A stretch of DNA of 64,000 bases from Nannocystis bainbridge (GCF_028368995.1 NZ_JAQNDL010000001.1:620001-684000), one strand, 5' to 3'. Shown: positions 32,680 through 42,258, counted from the first letter of the stretch. Notes: generated from the sequence alone by a model not told the origin. Numbers and translations: made by a program.

Positions 32680-34437
32680 TCACTCGCCGCTCGGCGGCAG
32701 CACGCGCAGGTCCAACGGCTGGTGCGCCGGGTCCGTCACCGGCACGGCGCCCCCGGGCGTTGCCAGATCGACCTGGAAACCCGGATACACATAATTGTCC
32801 TCGGACACCGCCTGCACCGAGTAGAACACCCGCTGTCCGTCGGCGCTGAAGGTCCGCGTGCCTGTCCCGAGCTTCTGGCCAGCCGCCGGCGGCGCGTTCA
32901 CCTGGGTCCGCGCGCCCGGGTTCGCCAGGTCGACGAGCCACAACTGCGAGGCCGGCGTCGCCTCGTCCGGGCCGATGTAGAGCAGCTTCGAGCCCTCGCC
33001 ATCGAACCCGAGGAAGCCCGGGATCGTGCCACCTTCGGGCAGCGGCGGGTTGACGCGCACCGGCGCCGGCGCCTGATCGAGGCGCACCATCCACAGGTCG
33101 TCGCCGCCGTCGGCCGTCGCCTGCGAGAGGTAGAAGAGCAGCGCCGGATCGGGCCCGAAATAGGCCCCACGGAGCTGGCCCCCCGCCGTCGCCGAGGCCA
33201 GCTTCACCGGCGAAGACGGCATCGGCCCGCCGAGGTCGACCGCGAACAGCTCGCGCACCTCCGCCTCGGTATCGGCGTAGTACACGGCGAAGCGGCCGTC
33301 GGGCGAGAACCTGTCGTCCTTCGAGCTCACCCGACCGGGCGCGTCGTGCAGCGGCACCAGTGGCCCCGCGCTCGTGCCGTCGATGGTGAAGAACGAGAGG
33401 TCGCCCAGGCCGTCGGCGCCCTTCCACGCCAGGCCGCCGGTCATGTCGTCGCGGTAATAACCATCCGTCAGCTCCACCGGCGGCCCGGGCGGATTCATCG
33501 TCATGTCGATCGCGCGCGTGCCCGCGTGGGAGGTGAGATCGGCGCCGTAATCGTAGTAGAGCGTGGCGCCGTCCGGCGAGAACCATGCCTCGTGAATGAA
33601 CGCCTCGTCCGCCGGCACCTCGCTGGTCAGCGCAATCGCCTCGCCGGCGTCGCCGGGCCCCGCCCCGGCCAGGAACAATTGCGCGACCTCGTCGCCGTCC
33701 GGATCGCCGGAATAGACGATGCGCGAGTCGTCCGGCGACCACGCGAAGCCCCAGCCGCTGATGCCGCCGCCCGCCGCCAGCGGTGGGTTCCACACCTCGG
33801 GCACACACGATCCGTCGGCCCCCACGTCGCACAGGTAGACCTCGGCCCCGACCCCGTCCTGGGAGGTGCGGCGCAGCGCCAGCCGGCTCTCGTCCCCGCT
33901 CCACCACGTCCCCAGGACCTGAAAACCGGGCTCTCCCGCCAGCTCGACCCGCACCGGGGTGCCGGGCGCCGGCCCGGACATGTCGACCAGCCAGGCCTCC
34001 TCCCCGAGCCGCGGATGCGCCGCGACCAGCAGCATCCACCGCTGCGACGGCGACAGCGCACCGGGGAACGGCAGGTGCCAGCCGGTCGGCAGGTTGTGGT
34101 TGATGAGCACCGCCGGCCCCGGCTGCGGCCCCGTGCAATCGACGAAGTACATGTCGACCCCGACCTCGTTGTCGTCGGCATAGACCACCCGCGCGGCCCC
34201 GCCGTCCGGCGTCTCCCCGGTCGTGCCGGTCGTGGTCGGCGCCTCGCCCGTCGTGCTCGCTTCGTCCGTCGTGCTCGACTCCGCCCCCGTGGTCGGGCTC
34301 GTGCCCGGCTCCTCCGTGGTGCTCGCCGTCGCCTCCGTGGTCGCGTCCGTCGCCGGAGCCTCGCTGGTATTCGCCGTATCGCCCGGACAGCCCGCCGCAG
34401 CGGCCAGGATGCCCAGCATGGTCAAGGTTCGCGTCAT
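32680..34437 (-). CDS. TolB-like beta-propeller lipoprotein (PD40 repeats)
   Basis: 585 aa from ATG 34437 (MTRTLTMLGILAAAAGC, lipobox at its end). A Thr/Ser/Glu linker of about 55 residues follows. The rest is a beta-propeller with PD40/WD40-like blades: WSPDDSRIVYSGDPDGD, FSPDGATLYYDYG, FSPDGRFAVYYADTEAEV, FSADGQRVFYSVQ. Such proteins serve as surface or periplasmic binding scaffolds. An aguB gene lies upstream on the same strand, separated by a terminator. Confidence 0.8.
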   Translation of the reverse strand: MTRTLTMLGILAAAAGCPGDTANTSEAPATDATTEATASTTEEPGTSPTTGAESSTTDEASTTGEAPTTTGTTGETPDGGAARVVYADDNEVGVDMYFVDCTGPQPGPAVLINHNLPTGWHLPFPGALSPSQRWMLLVAAHPRLGEEAWLVDMSGPAPGTPVRVELAGEPGFQVLGTWWSGDESRLALRRTSQDGVGAEVYLCDVGADGSCVPEVWNPPLAAGGGISGWGFAWSPDDSRIVYSGDPDGDEVAQLFLAGAGPGDAGEAIALTSEVPADEAFIHEAWFSPDGATLYYDYGADLTSHAGTRAIDMTMNPPGPPVELTDGYYRDDMTGGLAWKGADGLGDLSFFTIDGTSAGPLVPLHDAPGRVSSKDDRFSPDGRFAVYYADTEAEVRELFAVDLGGPMPSSPVKLASATAGGQLRGAYFGPDPALLFYLSQATADGGDDLWMVRLDQAPAPVRVNPPLPEGGTIPGFLGFDGEGSKLLYIGPDEATPASQLWLVDLANPGARTQVNAPPAAGQKLGTGTRTFSADGQRVFYSVQAVSEDNYVYPGFQVDLATPGGAVPVTDPAHQPLDLRVLPPSGE

Positions 34438-34560
34438 CGTGTGCTCTCCGTCCGCACCTGGAGTACCCGCGCCGGTGCGGCGAATTGCGAGATGACGAAA
34501 CCCGGCCGTGCGCCGGGTCGGGGGCGCTCGGCCCTGGGCGCGCCCTCGTCCCCATACGCA

Positions 34561-34582
34561 CATGTCCCGGGGGACAGGTCGC
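34561..34582. repeat. 14-bp repeat unit
   Basis: CATGTCCCGGGGGA (34561-34574) then CAGGTCGC in phase, between the propeller lipoprotein and the aguB terminator. Confidence 0.65.
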
Positions 34583-34606
34583 TCGCGCGCTCGGGACCAA
34601 CGAGAA

Positions 34607-34635
34607 TGCGCCGCTGGACCCGGTCCAGCGGCGCA
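34607..34635 (-). terminator. Terminator hairpin after aguB
   Basis: Perfect 13-bp stem TGCGCCGCTGGAC / GTCCAGCGGCGCA with a 3-base loop, 19 bases past the aguB stop on the minus strand. It is followed by TTCTCGTT, a weak T-tract. Confidence 0.75.
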
Positions 34636-34654
34636 CCCTCGACCAGCGCGGCCG

Positions 34655-35548
34655 TCAGTCGCGATAGCGCTTGGTGAGGTCGCCGTAGGCCTCGATCCGC
34701 CGGTCGCGCAGGAACGGCCAGATCCGTCGCACCTGCTCGCTGCGGCCGCGGTCGACCTCGACCACCAGGACCTCGGGCGACTCGCCGGCCTTGGCCAGGA
34801 ATTCGCCCTGCGGGCCGGCGACGAAGCTGTGCCCCCAGAAATTCAGGCCGGGGTTGACGCCGCTCGGGTCGGGCTCGTGGCCGACGCGGTTGGCCACGAT
34901 CACCGGCAGCCCGTTGGCGACCGCGTGGCCGCGCTGCACGGTGATCCACGCCTCGCGCTGGCGCATGCGCTCGTCCTCGGCGTCGCGCATGTCCCAGCCG
35001 ATCGCCGTCGGGTACAGCAGCAGCTCGGCCCCGGCGAGCGCCATCATGCGCGCGGCTTCGGGGTACCACTGGTCCCAGCACACCAGCACGCCGAGCTTGC
35101 CGACCGACGTCTCGATCGGGTTGAAGCCGAGGTCGCCGGGCGTGAAGTAGAACTTCTCGTAGTAGGCCGGGTCGTCGGGGATGTGCATCTTGCGGTACTT
35201 GCCGGCGATGCTGCCGTCCTTCTCGAGCACGACCGCGGTGTTGTGATAGAGGCCGGCCGCGCGGCGCTCGAACAGCGACGCGACGATGACGATCCCGAGC
35301 TCCTTGGCGAGCGCGCCGAGCTCGTTCGACGTGGGCCCCGGGATCGACTCGGCCTGGTCGAACACCGCCGTGTCCTCGGTCTGGCAGAAGTAGAGGCCCG
35401 CGTGCAGCTCCTGCAGCAGCACCAGCTCGGCCCCGCGGCGCGCGGCCTCGCGGACGCCGGCCACCGTCGTGCGGAGGTTGTGGTCGCGGTCACCGGTGTT
35501 CTGCTGCTGCACCAGCCCGATCGTCCAGGTCGCCTTGCGCGTGGTCAT
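34655..35548 (-). CDS. aguB: N-carbamoylputrescine amidase
   Basis: 297 aa from ATG 35548 (MTTRKATWTIGLVQQQ). Carbon-nitrogen hydrolase family with the E-K-C triad: E47 (LLQELHAGLYF), K120 (GKYRKMHIPDDP), C157 (LVCWDQWYPEAARM). It converts N-carbamoylputrescine to putrescine + CO2 + NH3, the last step of the agmatine route. HIPDDPAYYEKFYFTPGD and NRVGHEPDPSG are typical of this subfamily. No agmatine deiminase lies nearby in the window. A strong hairpin terminator follows. Confidence 0.9.
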   Translation of the reverse strand: MTTRKATWTIGLVQQQNTGDRDHNLRTTVAGVREAARRGAELVLLQELHAGLYFCQTEDTAVFDQAESIPGPTSNELGALAKELGIVIVASLFERRAAGLYHNTAVVLEKDGSIAGKYRKMHIPDDPAYYEKFYFTPGDLGFNPIETSVGKLGVLVCWDQWYPEAARMMALAGAELLLYPTAIGWDMRDAEDERMRQREAWITVQRGHAVANGLPVIVANRVGHEPDPSGVNPGLNFWGHSFVAGPQGEFLAKAGESPEVLVVEVDRGRSEQVRRIWPFLRDRRIEAYGDLTKRYRD

Positions 35549-35631
35549 CAGGCCGCCTCTATACGGCTTCCGGCGGCCCCGCGCCAGCACTTCGTGCGCG
35601 AGCGCGCGCCGGCTTGTGGCATGCTCGGGCC

Positions 35632-36882
35632 ATGTCTTCGCACCGCCCTGGCCCCCTCGCCCGCGCCTCCGTGGTCATCCTCACCGCGCTGGTCGCGACC
35701 CTCGCCCCCAGCGCGCCCGCGAACGCCTGCGGCGGCATGGTCTTCCCCGGCCACGAGGCCCGCGTCGGCGGCATGAGCGACCAGGAGCTCGCCGTCGTGT
35801 TCGCCGCCGACGAGACGGTGCTGGTCGCCTCGGCCCGCTACGAGGGCGTCGAAGCGGCCGAGTTCGCGTTCGTGCTGCCCCTCGCCAGCGCGCCGGCCGA
35901 CGTCCGCGACGGCGACCCGGCCCTGTTCCTGGCCCTCGACGAGCTCAGCGCCCCGCGCGTCGCGGTGTTCGAGAACCAGGACGAATCGATGGGCCTGTGC
36001 GGCAGCAGCGACAAGGCCGGCGGTGGCAACAGCCTCGGCGACCCCATGGGCGACCGCGGCGACGTCATGGTCCTCGATCGCGGCGAGACTGCCACCTACG
36101 AGTACGTCGTGATCGGCGGCGACACCGGCGTGGCGATCGCCGACTGGCTGGCCGACGCCGGCTACCCGCTGCCCGCCGACTACGCGGCCGCGCTCGAGCC
36201 GTACGTCGCGGGCGAGTGGTCGTTCTTCGCCGCCAAGGTCAAGCCCGGGGCCGACAGCGGGGTGTTGGCGCCGATCGAGCTGCACCTGCCGCCGGCCCAG
36301 CCCGCGACCTTCGAGGTCCCGCTGGCGATCGCCACCCACTCGATGAAGCCCGGCGCCGAGCTGCGGCTCACCACCTACTTCCTCGCCGGCGGCCCGGTGC
36401 TGCCCGCCAACTACGCGGCCCAGGCGGTCGACGACGACGAGCTGGTCGCGCTGTCGGAGAGCGAGACCAACTACGACGCGCTCGAGGCCGCGGTGCTCGC
36501 CAGCGACCCCGAGGGCGCGTGGGTGATCGACTTCTCCAACCCGCTCTACGCCGGCGCGCTCGGCGAGGCCTTCGACGAGGGCACCTGGGCCGGCCGCATC
36601 GACCCCGAGACCGCCAGCCGCGCGTGGCTCGACGAGTTCGCGACCCGCGCGAAGCTCGACGGCCTCCACCTCACCCGCCTGCGCACCGCCCTGAAGCCGA
36701 CGCAGGTCCGCGACCTCACCCTGCGCGCCGCCTCCGGCCCGCCGGTCGACAACGTGCACGCCGCCACCTACGACCCCGACGCCGGCGAGGGCTGCCAGAT
36801 CGACCGCACCGGCCGCCTGCCCCAGCTGCTGCTGCTGCTGCCGGTGCTGGCGTGGATCCGCCGCCGCCCCCGCCGCGCCTGA
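35632..36882 (+). CDS. DUF2330-family protein with MYXO-CTERM-like tail
   Basis: 416 aa. Signal peptide (ASVVILTALVATLAPSAPANA) followed directly by CGGMVF, the usual DUF2330 mature start. The body matches DUF2330 (FAADETVLVASARYEGVEAAEF...YVAGEWSFFAAKVKPG...LAIATHSMKPGAELRLTTYF). The C-terminus has Gly-Cys, then a hydrophobic helix and an Arg cluster (GCQIDRTGRLPQLLLLLPVL...RRRPRRA), the layout of the myxobacterial MYXO-CTERM sorting signal. It is likely anchored at the cell surface. Function unknown. Confidence 0.85.
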   Translation: MSSHRPGPLARASVVILTALVATLAPSAPANACGGMVFPGHEARVGGMSDQELAVVFAADETVLVASARYEGVEAAEFAFVLPLASAPADVRDGDPALFLALDELSAPRVAVFENQDESMGLCGSSDKAGGGNSLGDPMGDRGDVMVLDRGETATYEYVVIGGDTGVAIADWLADAGYPLPADYAAALEPYVAGEWSFFAAKVKPGADSGVLAPIELHLPPAQPATFEVPLAIATHSMKPGAELRLTTYFLAGGPVLPANYAAQAVDDDELVALSESETNYDALEAAVLASDPEGAWVIDFSNPLYAGALGEAFDEGTWAGRIDPETASRAWLDEFATRAKLDGLHLTRLRTALKPTQVRDLTLRAASGPPVDNVHAATYDPDAGEGCQIDRTGRLPQLLLLLPVLAWIRRRPRRA

Positions 36883-36950
36883 CCTGTAAGGGCAGCCGGT
36901 CGCCGCGCATGCCCGAAGGAGCATGTCCTTTCGGGCACGTCCCGTGCTGG
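36883..36950. repeat. 14-bp repeat array after the DUF2330 stop
   Basis: CCTGTAAGGG directly after the stop. Then phased units at 36908 (CATGCCCGAAGGAG), 36922 (CATGTCCTTTCGGG) and 36936 (CACGTCCCGTGCTG). The phase breaks between the first element and the rest. Confidence 0.75.
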
Positions 36951-37023
36951 CGTGGCTCCGCCAGCTCCCGGCTCCGCCCCCGACCGACGACGCCCGTTCG
37001 TGGATCCGCGCCGCGGCTCCTCG

Positions 37024-37111
37024 ACTGGCCGAATGCGCATGTCCCTACGGACATGCCCCTTTGCGCATGCCCGATCGGGCATGCCCTCTCAGACATGCCC
37101 CTTGAGACACC
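37024..37111. repeat. 14-bp-period repeat array, five clear units
   Basis: Units at 37038 (CATGTCCCTACGGA), 37052 (CATGCCCCTTTGCG), 37066 (CATGCCCGATCGGG), 37080 (CATGCCCTCTCAGA), 37094 (CATGCCCCTTGAGA) and a partial at 37108, with a weak unit at 37024. It abuts the leftward stop at 37112. Confidence 0.92.
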
Positions 37112-40100
37112 TCACCCGAGCTGCCCCAGCAGCGCCCGGGCCTCGCGCAGGTCGGCCGTCTCCAGCCCTTCTTTAAACCACTCGTAGGCCCCGGCCACCA
37201 GCTCGCGGGCCTCGCCCGGGCTGCCGCGCAGGACCAGCAGGCGGGCCTGGCTCAGCGCCAGGCGCAGCTCCCACGCGCGCGCTTGCTGGCGGCGGGCCAC
37301 CTCGAGGCCGCGGCGGAAGCAGTCCTCGGCCGTGCGCGTGCCCGACGTCATCCCGGTCGACAGCAGCAGCTCGCCGCGCAGGCGCAGCACCTCGGCCTCG
37401 AAGAAGCGCTCGCCCGAGCGGCGCATGAACTCCTCGACCTCGTCGACCTTGCGCATCGCCTCGTCGTGGCGACCCGCGCGCCACAGGCCCCAGATCGCGG
37501 CCGCCTGGAAGAACGAGATGCCCGCCTTGGCGCCCGTGCGCGTCCACCCGGCCACGCCCTCGGCCAGCTCGCTCGCCCCGGCCTCGCGCTCGCCGCTCCC
37601 GAGCTGCGACCAGCCGCGCTGGATCTGGCACATCGCCAGCCATAGCTGCAGCTTGTGTTCGGTCGCCACCTTCTCGGCCCGGTCGGCCAGGTCGCGGGCC
37701 GTGGCGAACTCGCCGCGGTAGTTGTGGAGCGTCGCCAGGTAGTTCATCGCGAACGCGATGCTCAGCGGGTGCTCGATCTCCTGCGCCAGCCGCAGCGCCT
37801 CGCGGGCGCGTGCCACCGCCTGATCGGGATGACCGAGGAACCACAGCACCCACGCCAGGTACAGCCCATTGGTCACCCCGGGGTCCTGGCCGTAGCGCAG
37901 CGCCAGCTTGCCGTGCTCGCGGATGTCGTACAGCGCCAGGCCCTTCTCGGTCAGCTCGCGGCAGCCGGCGATCTCGCCGAGCAGCATCTGGCTGGTCCCG
38001 AGCGCGCGGTAGGCCAGCATCAGCATCGTGCGGTTGTCGGTCGTCTCGGCCTGCGCGACCAATTGCCGCCCGAGGTTGGCCGAGATCTCGGCCGCGCCGC
38101 CGACCATGTAGAACTGCCACAGGCCCAGCACCGACGGGAACAGCTGGGCGTCGTCGCCGGCGCGGCGGCACAGCTCGCGCGCGCGCGCGTAGGTGTCGTG
38201 GACCTCGGGCGCCGCGTAGCCGCGGGTCGCCATCAGCGGCGCGCCGAGGGCCAATTGCAGCGCCAGCTCCTTGCGGTCGCGCGGGTCGCCCTCGGGCCGC
38301 GCCCGCAGCAGCGCGATCGCCTGTGCGTAATGGGACACCGCGTCGGTGTTGGCCGAGCGCTGCACCGCCTTTTGTCCGGCCTTCTCGAGCCACTCGATCG
38401 CGCGCTCGTGATCGCCGGCCTCGACGAAGTGGTGCGCCAGCAGCTCGGGCTGCAGCTCGGCGAGTTCGGGGAACTGGCCGAGGATCGCCCGCGTCGCCTG
38501 CCCGTGCAGGTACTGCCGGCGCGGCCGCAGCAGCGAGCTGAGCGCCGCCTCCTGCACCAGCGCGTGGCGGAACACGTAGCGGGCCGCCTGCTCGCTGCCC
38601 TCGACGCGCACGATGCCGGCCTCCACCAATTGCATGAGCCCGGTGCGCAGCGTCTCCTCGTCGCGGTCCGACGCGTGGCGCAGCAGCGCGTACGGGAAAT
38701 CGCGCCCGAGCACCGCGCCGAGCTGCGCCACCTCGCGGCCGGCCTCCTGCAGGCGATCGAGGCGGGCCAGCAGCAGCTCCTGCAGCGTCGCCGGGATGGC
38801 CGCCAGCGCCGAGCTGGCCCGCCGCACCGCCGAAGCCTGGCCCTCGCGCTGCCACACCTCCGCCGCCGTCTGCGTGACCTCCTCGACGAACAGCGGGATG
38901 CCGTCGGCGCGGGCCACCAATTGCGCGACCAGCTCTTCTGGCAGCGCCTGGCCGCGGGCCGCCAGCGCCACCATCGCCGCCGTCTGATGCGGCGACAGCC
39001 GGCGCAGCGCGAGGCGGTGCAGGTGCGGCCGCGCCGGCCAGTTGGGCGCGAACTCCGGCCGCGAAGTCGCCACCACCATCAACGGCGCCTCGGTCATGCG
39101 CGCGACCAGCAGCTCGAGCAGCTCGAGCGTGCTCTGGTCGCTCCAGTGCAGGTCCTCGACCACCAGCAGCGTCGGTCGCTGCGCGGCCAATGCCAGCACC
39201 GTGCGGATCAGCGCCTCCTGCACCCGGTTCTTCAGCAGGTCGGGCGACAGCTGCGGCGCCGCGTAGCGCCCGTCCAGCGGGATCGCCAGGACCGCCGCGA
39301 ACAGCGGCACATGCTCGGCCAGCGGCACGCGCAGGTCGGCCAGCGCCGCCTCCACCCGCGCCAGCCGATCGCTCGCCGTCGCCTCCGGCTCGATGTCCAT
39401 CGCCCGCATCGTCGCCTCGAGCAGCGGGTGCAGGGCGCTGTTGCGGAAGTGCGGCCAGCACTGGCACACCAGCCGCTGGTGGGCCTCGCCGGCCGTGTAC
39501 GCGCGCAGCGTCTGCACCAGCCGCGACTTGCCGAGCCCCGCCTCGCCCGACAGCAACACGAACTGCCCGCGGCCCTCGCGGACCTGGGCCCACAGCCCGC
39601 GCAGCGCGTCGACCTCGGCCTCGCGCCCGACCAGCGGCGTCAGCTCGCCGCCCGCGCGGTCGAACCGGCTGACCGTGCGACTCGGCCGCAGCGCCCGCAG
39701 CACCTCGATCGTGCGGCCCCCGCCCGGCGGCCGGCGCTCGCCGCGGGCCTCGACCTCGATGGTCCCGCGGACCAGCGCGCGGGCCCGGCCGCTCAGCAGG
39801 ATCTCGTGCGGCGCGGCCTGTCCTTCGAGCCAGGTTGCGACGTGCGGCAGCTCGCCGAGCAGCCGCGGCGCCGCCTCGTGCTCGCGCTTGTCGGCGACCA
39901 CCGAGCCGCTGCAGATGCCGATGCGCGCCGCCAGGGTCGCCCCGCCGGCGCTGGCCAGCCCGCGCACCGAATCGACGACCAGGAACCCGGCCCGCAGCGC
40001 CCGCTCGGCGTCGTCCTCGTGGGCCGCCGGCCAGCCGAAGCACACCAGCGCGTGCCCGCCGTGGGCCGCCACCATCGTGCCCTCGAGCTGGCGGGCCACC

Positions 40101-41263
40101 GTCGCGCAGATGTCCAAGAAGCCATCCAGCAGGTCGGCGTAGGCGTCGGGGTCCATCACCTCGGCCAGCGCCAGCGCCTCGACCAGCGAGCACGAAAGCA
40201 GCGTCACCTGGCGCCGCTCGCTGGCGCGGCGCGGGCGTTCGACCGGCTCCTCGCCCGCGCGCCCCGGCCGCGCCAGCGCCAGCTCGAGCCCGACCAGCGC
40301 GTCGAGCAGCTCCTCCGCCGTGCCGAACCGGCGCGCCACGTCCTTGGCCAGCGCGCGCGCGGCCACCGTCTCGGCCAGCGCCGGCAGCTCGGGCCGAAAC
40401 GCCCGCAGCGCCGGCGCGGCCGCCTCGGACAGCACGTTCGCGCGCACCTCCGACAGGTGGTCGCGCCAGAACGGCGAGTGCCCGCACAGCATCTCGAACA
40501 GCATCACGCCGACCGACCACAGGTCCGTGCGCCCGTCCTGGTCCTCGCCGCGCCACTGCTCGGGCGACATGTAGCGCGGCGTGCCCGACAGCGGCGAGGT
40601 CTGCGTATCGGCGCGCCCGGCCGCGACCGACGCCAGCCCGAAATCGACGATCTTGGCCCGCCCGTCGCGGGTCACGAACACGTTGGCCGGCTTGAGGTCG
40701 CGGTGCACGATGTCGGCCCGGTGCGCGTGCGACAGCCCGCGCACGATGTCGATCACCAGCTGGACCACGCGACGGGCCTCGAGCGGGCCCTCGGCCAGCA
40801 CCGCGTCGAGCGGCCGACCCTCGAGGTACTCCATCACCAAAAACGGCACCCCGACGGCGCTGCCGAGGTCGAACACGCGGACGATGTTCTCGTGGCTGAG
40901 GCGGGCGCTGGCCCTGGCCTCGGTGCGGAAGCGATCGACGATCTCGCGGCTCGAATCGTCGGTCGGCGCCTGCAGGATGAACTTGATCGCCACCGCGCGG
41001 TCGAGCAGCGTGTCGCGGGCCAGATACACCACACCCATCCCGCCGGCCCCGAGCCGCTCGAGCAATTCGAAGCGCTGCCCGTCCTCGCCGCCGATCCGGT
41101 CGCCCTTCTTCGCCAGCGGCATGAACCCCGGCCGCTCGCCGGCGCCGTGCAGGACCGTCGTCTCCTCCGCGTCCGACAGCAGCGCCGCCCGATCGCTCCA
41201 CCGCGTCACCGTCTGCCCGAGCAGCGTCCCTTCCAGACCCGACGGCGCGAGGGTGTCTTTCAC
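37112..41263 (-). CDS. Ser/Thr kinase + cyclase-like + STAND-type ATPase + TPR protein
   Basis: 1383 aa from GTG 41263, which has GGAG a few bases upstream; a frame open to 41413 lacks such a site. Kinase at about 60-330: RLGAGGMGVVYLARD, AIKF, HRDLKPAN, DFGLASV, all intact. Cyclase-like domain at about 350-520 (RRQVTLLSCSLVEA...ARIGICSGSVVAD); the metal-binding Asp of class III cyclases is missing (VTLLSCSL instead of VTxLFxD), so it is probably inactive. AAA ATPase: Walker A LSGEAGLGKSRLVQ and Walker B LLVVEDLHWSDQSTLELL. The C-terminal 500 aa are TPR-like. Known relatives are large signalling hubs in myxobacteria. Cytosolic; target unknown. Confidence 0.92.
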   Translation of the reverse strand: MKDTLAPSGLEGTLLGQTVTRWSDRAALLSDAEETTVLHGAGERPGFMPLAKKGDRIGGEDGQRFELLERLGAGGMGVVYLARDTLLDRAVAIKFILQAPTDDSSREIVDRFRTEARASARLSHENIVRVFDLGSAVGVPFLVMEYLEGRPLDAVLAEGPLEARRVVQLVIDIVRGLSHAHRADIVHRDLKPANVFVTRDGRAKIVDFGLASVAAGRADTQTSPLSGTPRYMSPEQWRGEDQDGRTDLWSVGVMLFEMLCGHSPFWRDHLSEVRANVLSEAAAPALRAFRPELPALAETVAARALAKDVARRFGTAEELLDALVGLELALARPGRAGEEPVERPRRASERRQVTLLSCSLVEALALAEVMDPDAYADLLDGFLDICATVARQLEGTMVAAHGGHALVCFGWPAAHEDDAERALRAGFLVVDSVRGLASAGGATLAARIGICSGSVVADKREHEAAPRLLGELPHVATWLEGQAAPHEILLSGRARALVRGTIEVEARGERRPPGGGRTIEVLRALRPSRTVSRFDRAGGELTPLVGREAEVDALRGLWAQVREGRGQFVLLSGEAGLGKSRLVQTLRAYTAGEAHQRLVCQCWPHFRNSALHPLLEATMRAMDIEPEATASDRLARVEAALADLRVPLAEHVPLFAAVLAIPLDGRYAAPQLSPDLLKNRVQEALIRTVLALAAQRPTLLVVEDLHWSDQSTLELLELLVARMTEAPLMVVATSRPEFAPNWPARPHLHRLALRRLSPHQTAAMVALAARGQALPEELVAQLVARADGIPLFVEEVTQTAAEVWQREGQASAVRRASSALAAIPATLQELLLARLDRLQEAGREVAQLGAVLGRDFPYALLRHASDRDEETLRTGLMQLVEAGIVRVEGSEQAARYVFRHALVQEAALSSLLRPRRQYLHGQATRAILGQFPELAELQPELLAHHFVEAGDHERAIEWLEKAGQKAVQRSANTDAVSHYAQAIALLRARPEGDPRDRKELALQLALGAPLMATRGYAAPEVHDTYARARELCRRAGDDAQLFPSVLGLWQFYMVGGAAEISANLGRQLVAQAETTDNRTMLMLAYRALGTSQMLLGEIAGCRELTEKGLALYDIREHGKLALRYGQDPGVTNGLYLAWVLWFLGHPDQAVARAREALRLAQEIEHPLSIAFAMNYLATLHNYRGEFATARDLADRAEKVATEHKLQLWLAMCQIQRGWSQLGSGEREAGASELAEGVAGWTRTGAKAGISFFQAAAIWGLWRAGRHDEAMRKVDEVEEFMRRSGERFFEAEVLRLRGELLLSTGMTSGTRTAEDCFRRGLEVARRQQARAWELRLALSQARLLVLRGSPGEARELVAGAYEWFKEGLETADLREARALLGQLG

Positions 41264-41601
41264 AGCTCCGCTTCTAACACGAGGGTGCAGCCTCGCGGCC
41301 CGCACGTTCGGCGTGGGGGTCCAGGGCCGCACGGCGCGGCGGGGCGGAACCGCCCCCGGTGGCCGCTTGCGGCCGCTATCGACGATTGCCGCGGCGCTTG
41401 TCCTATCAATCACCCGCGATTCCAGGAATGCGCGGATCGCCCGGACGAATCGTCGTTCCCGGTCGCGGATCGCCCGGTCGAGTTCGCCCGGCCCGGGCCC
41501 GCGCCGCCCGACGGGCGGTCTGCGAGCGGCCTCTGCAGCCTCACGGCGCCGATGCGGGCCCCGGGTTGCCGCCGAGGCGCCTCGCGCTATCAGGACCGGT
41601 C
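41264..41601. other. Divergent intergenic region
   Basis: 338 bases between the leftward kinase giant and the rightward carbonic anhydrase. It must hold promoters for both. No repeat unit, hairpin or reading frame with clear coding character was seen. Confidence 0.45.
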
Positions 41602-42258
41602 ATGTCTGCACCCGTCGTCACCCCGCAGCTCACCCAGCAGTCGCCGATCAAGCTGCTCACCACGAAGAGCTATTACGCGCCGGAGCTCCGGCCGCTCGAG
41701 TTCAAATACACCGAGGTCCCCGGCACGCTGGCGGGCGAGGAGTTCGTGCTCGACCACGGCGGCCCCGCCTGTCACGTCGTGTTCGACGGCATGAAGTGCC
41801 CGCTGCGCAAGCTCCACTTCCACGCGCCGAGCGAGCACCGCATCGACGGCGTCATCTCCGAGCTCGAGCTGCACCTCGTGCACGAGATCCTCGAGTACCC
41901 CGACGCCTATCCGTCGGCGTACCTGATCGTCGGCGTGATGCTGTCGCTCGCGCCCGCCAAGGCCGGCCCGGCCCAGCCGCTCGGGCCGTGGCTGCGCGGT
42001 CACTTCGACGCCCGCGCCGGCGGTCGCCAGGAGCACCGCGTCGACCCGACGATCTACCTGCCGCAGGACCGCGCCTACTTCCGCTACGAGGGCTCGCGGA
42101 CCACCGGCGAGCACGAGGAGGTGGTGACGTGGACCCTGCTGCGCGACCCCATGCAGGTGAAGGGGCCGGCGCCGCTGCTGCTCGACCCCGAGACCGATCG
42201 CCTGGTCCAGCCGCTGATGCGCCGCTACGTGCTCCGCAACTTCGCCCTCATCGCCTGA
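41602..42258 (+). CDS. Alpha-carbonic anhydrase-like protein without signal peptide
   Basis: 218 aa. Three zinc ligands in the alpha-class pattern: H72 and H74 (LHFHAPSEH) and H91 (LELHLVHE), with the 17-residue spacing of bacterial alpha-CAs. QQSPIKL matches the family's QSPI opening, and QPLMRRYVL matches the C-terminal RPLQ strand. It would interconvert CO2 and bicarbonate. Bacterial alpha-CAs are normally periplasmic with a leader; none is seen here, so it is cytosolic or wrongly started. The gene is slightly short. A propeller-like gene follows after 28 bases. Confidence 0.75.
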   Translation: MSAPVVTPQLTQQSPIKLLTTKSYYAPELRPLEFKYTEVPGTLAGEEFVLDHGGPACHVVFDGMKCPLRKLHFHAPSEHRIDGVISELELHLVHEILEYPDAYPSAYLIVGVMLSLAPAKAGPAQPLGPWLRGHFDARAGGRQEHRVDPTIYLPQDRAYFRYEGSRTTGEHEEVVTWTLLRDPMQVKGPAPLLLDPETDRLVQPLMRRYVLRNFALIA

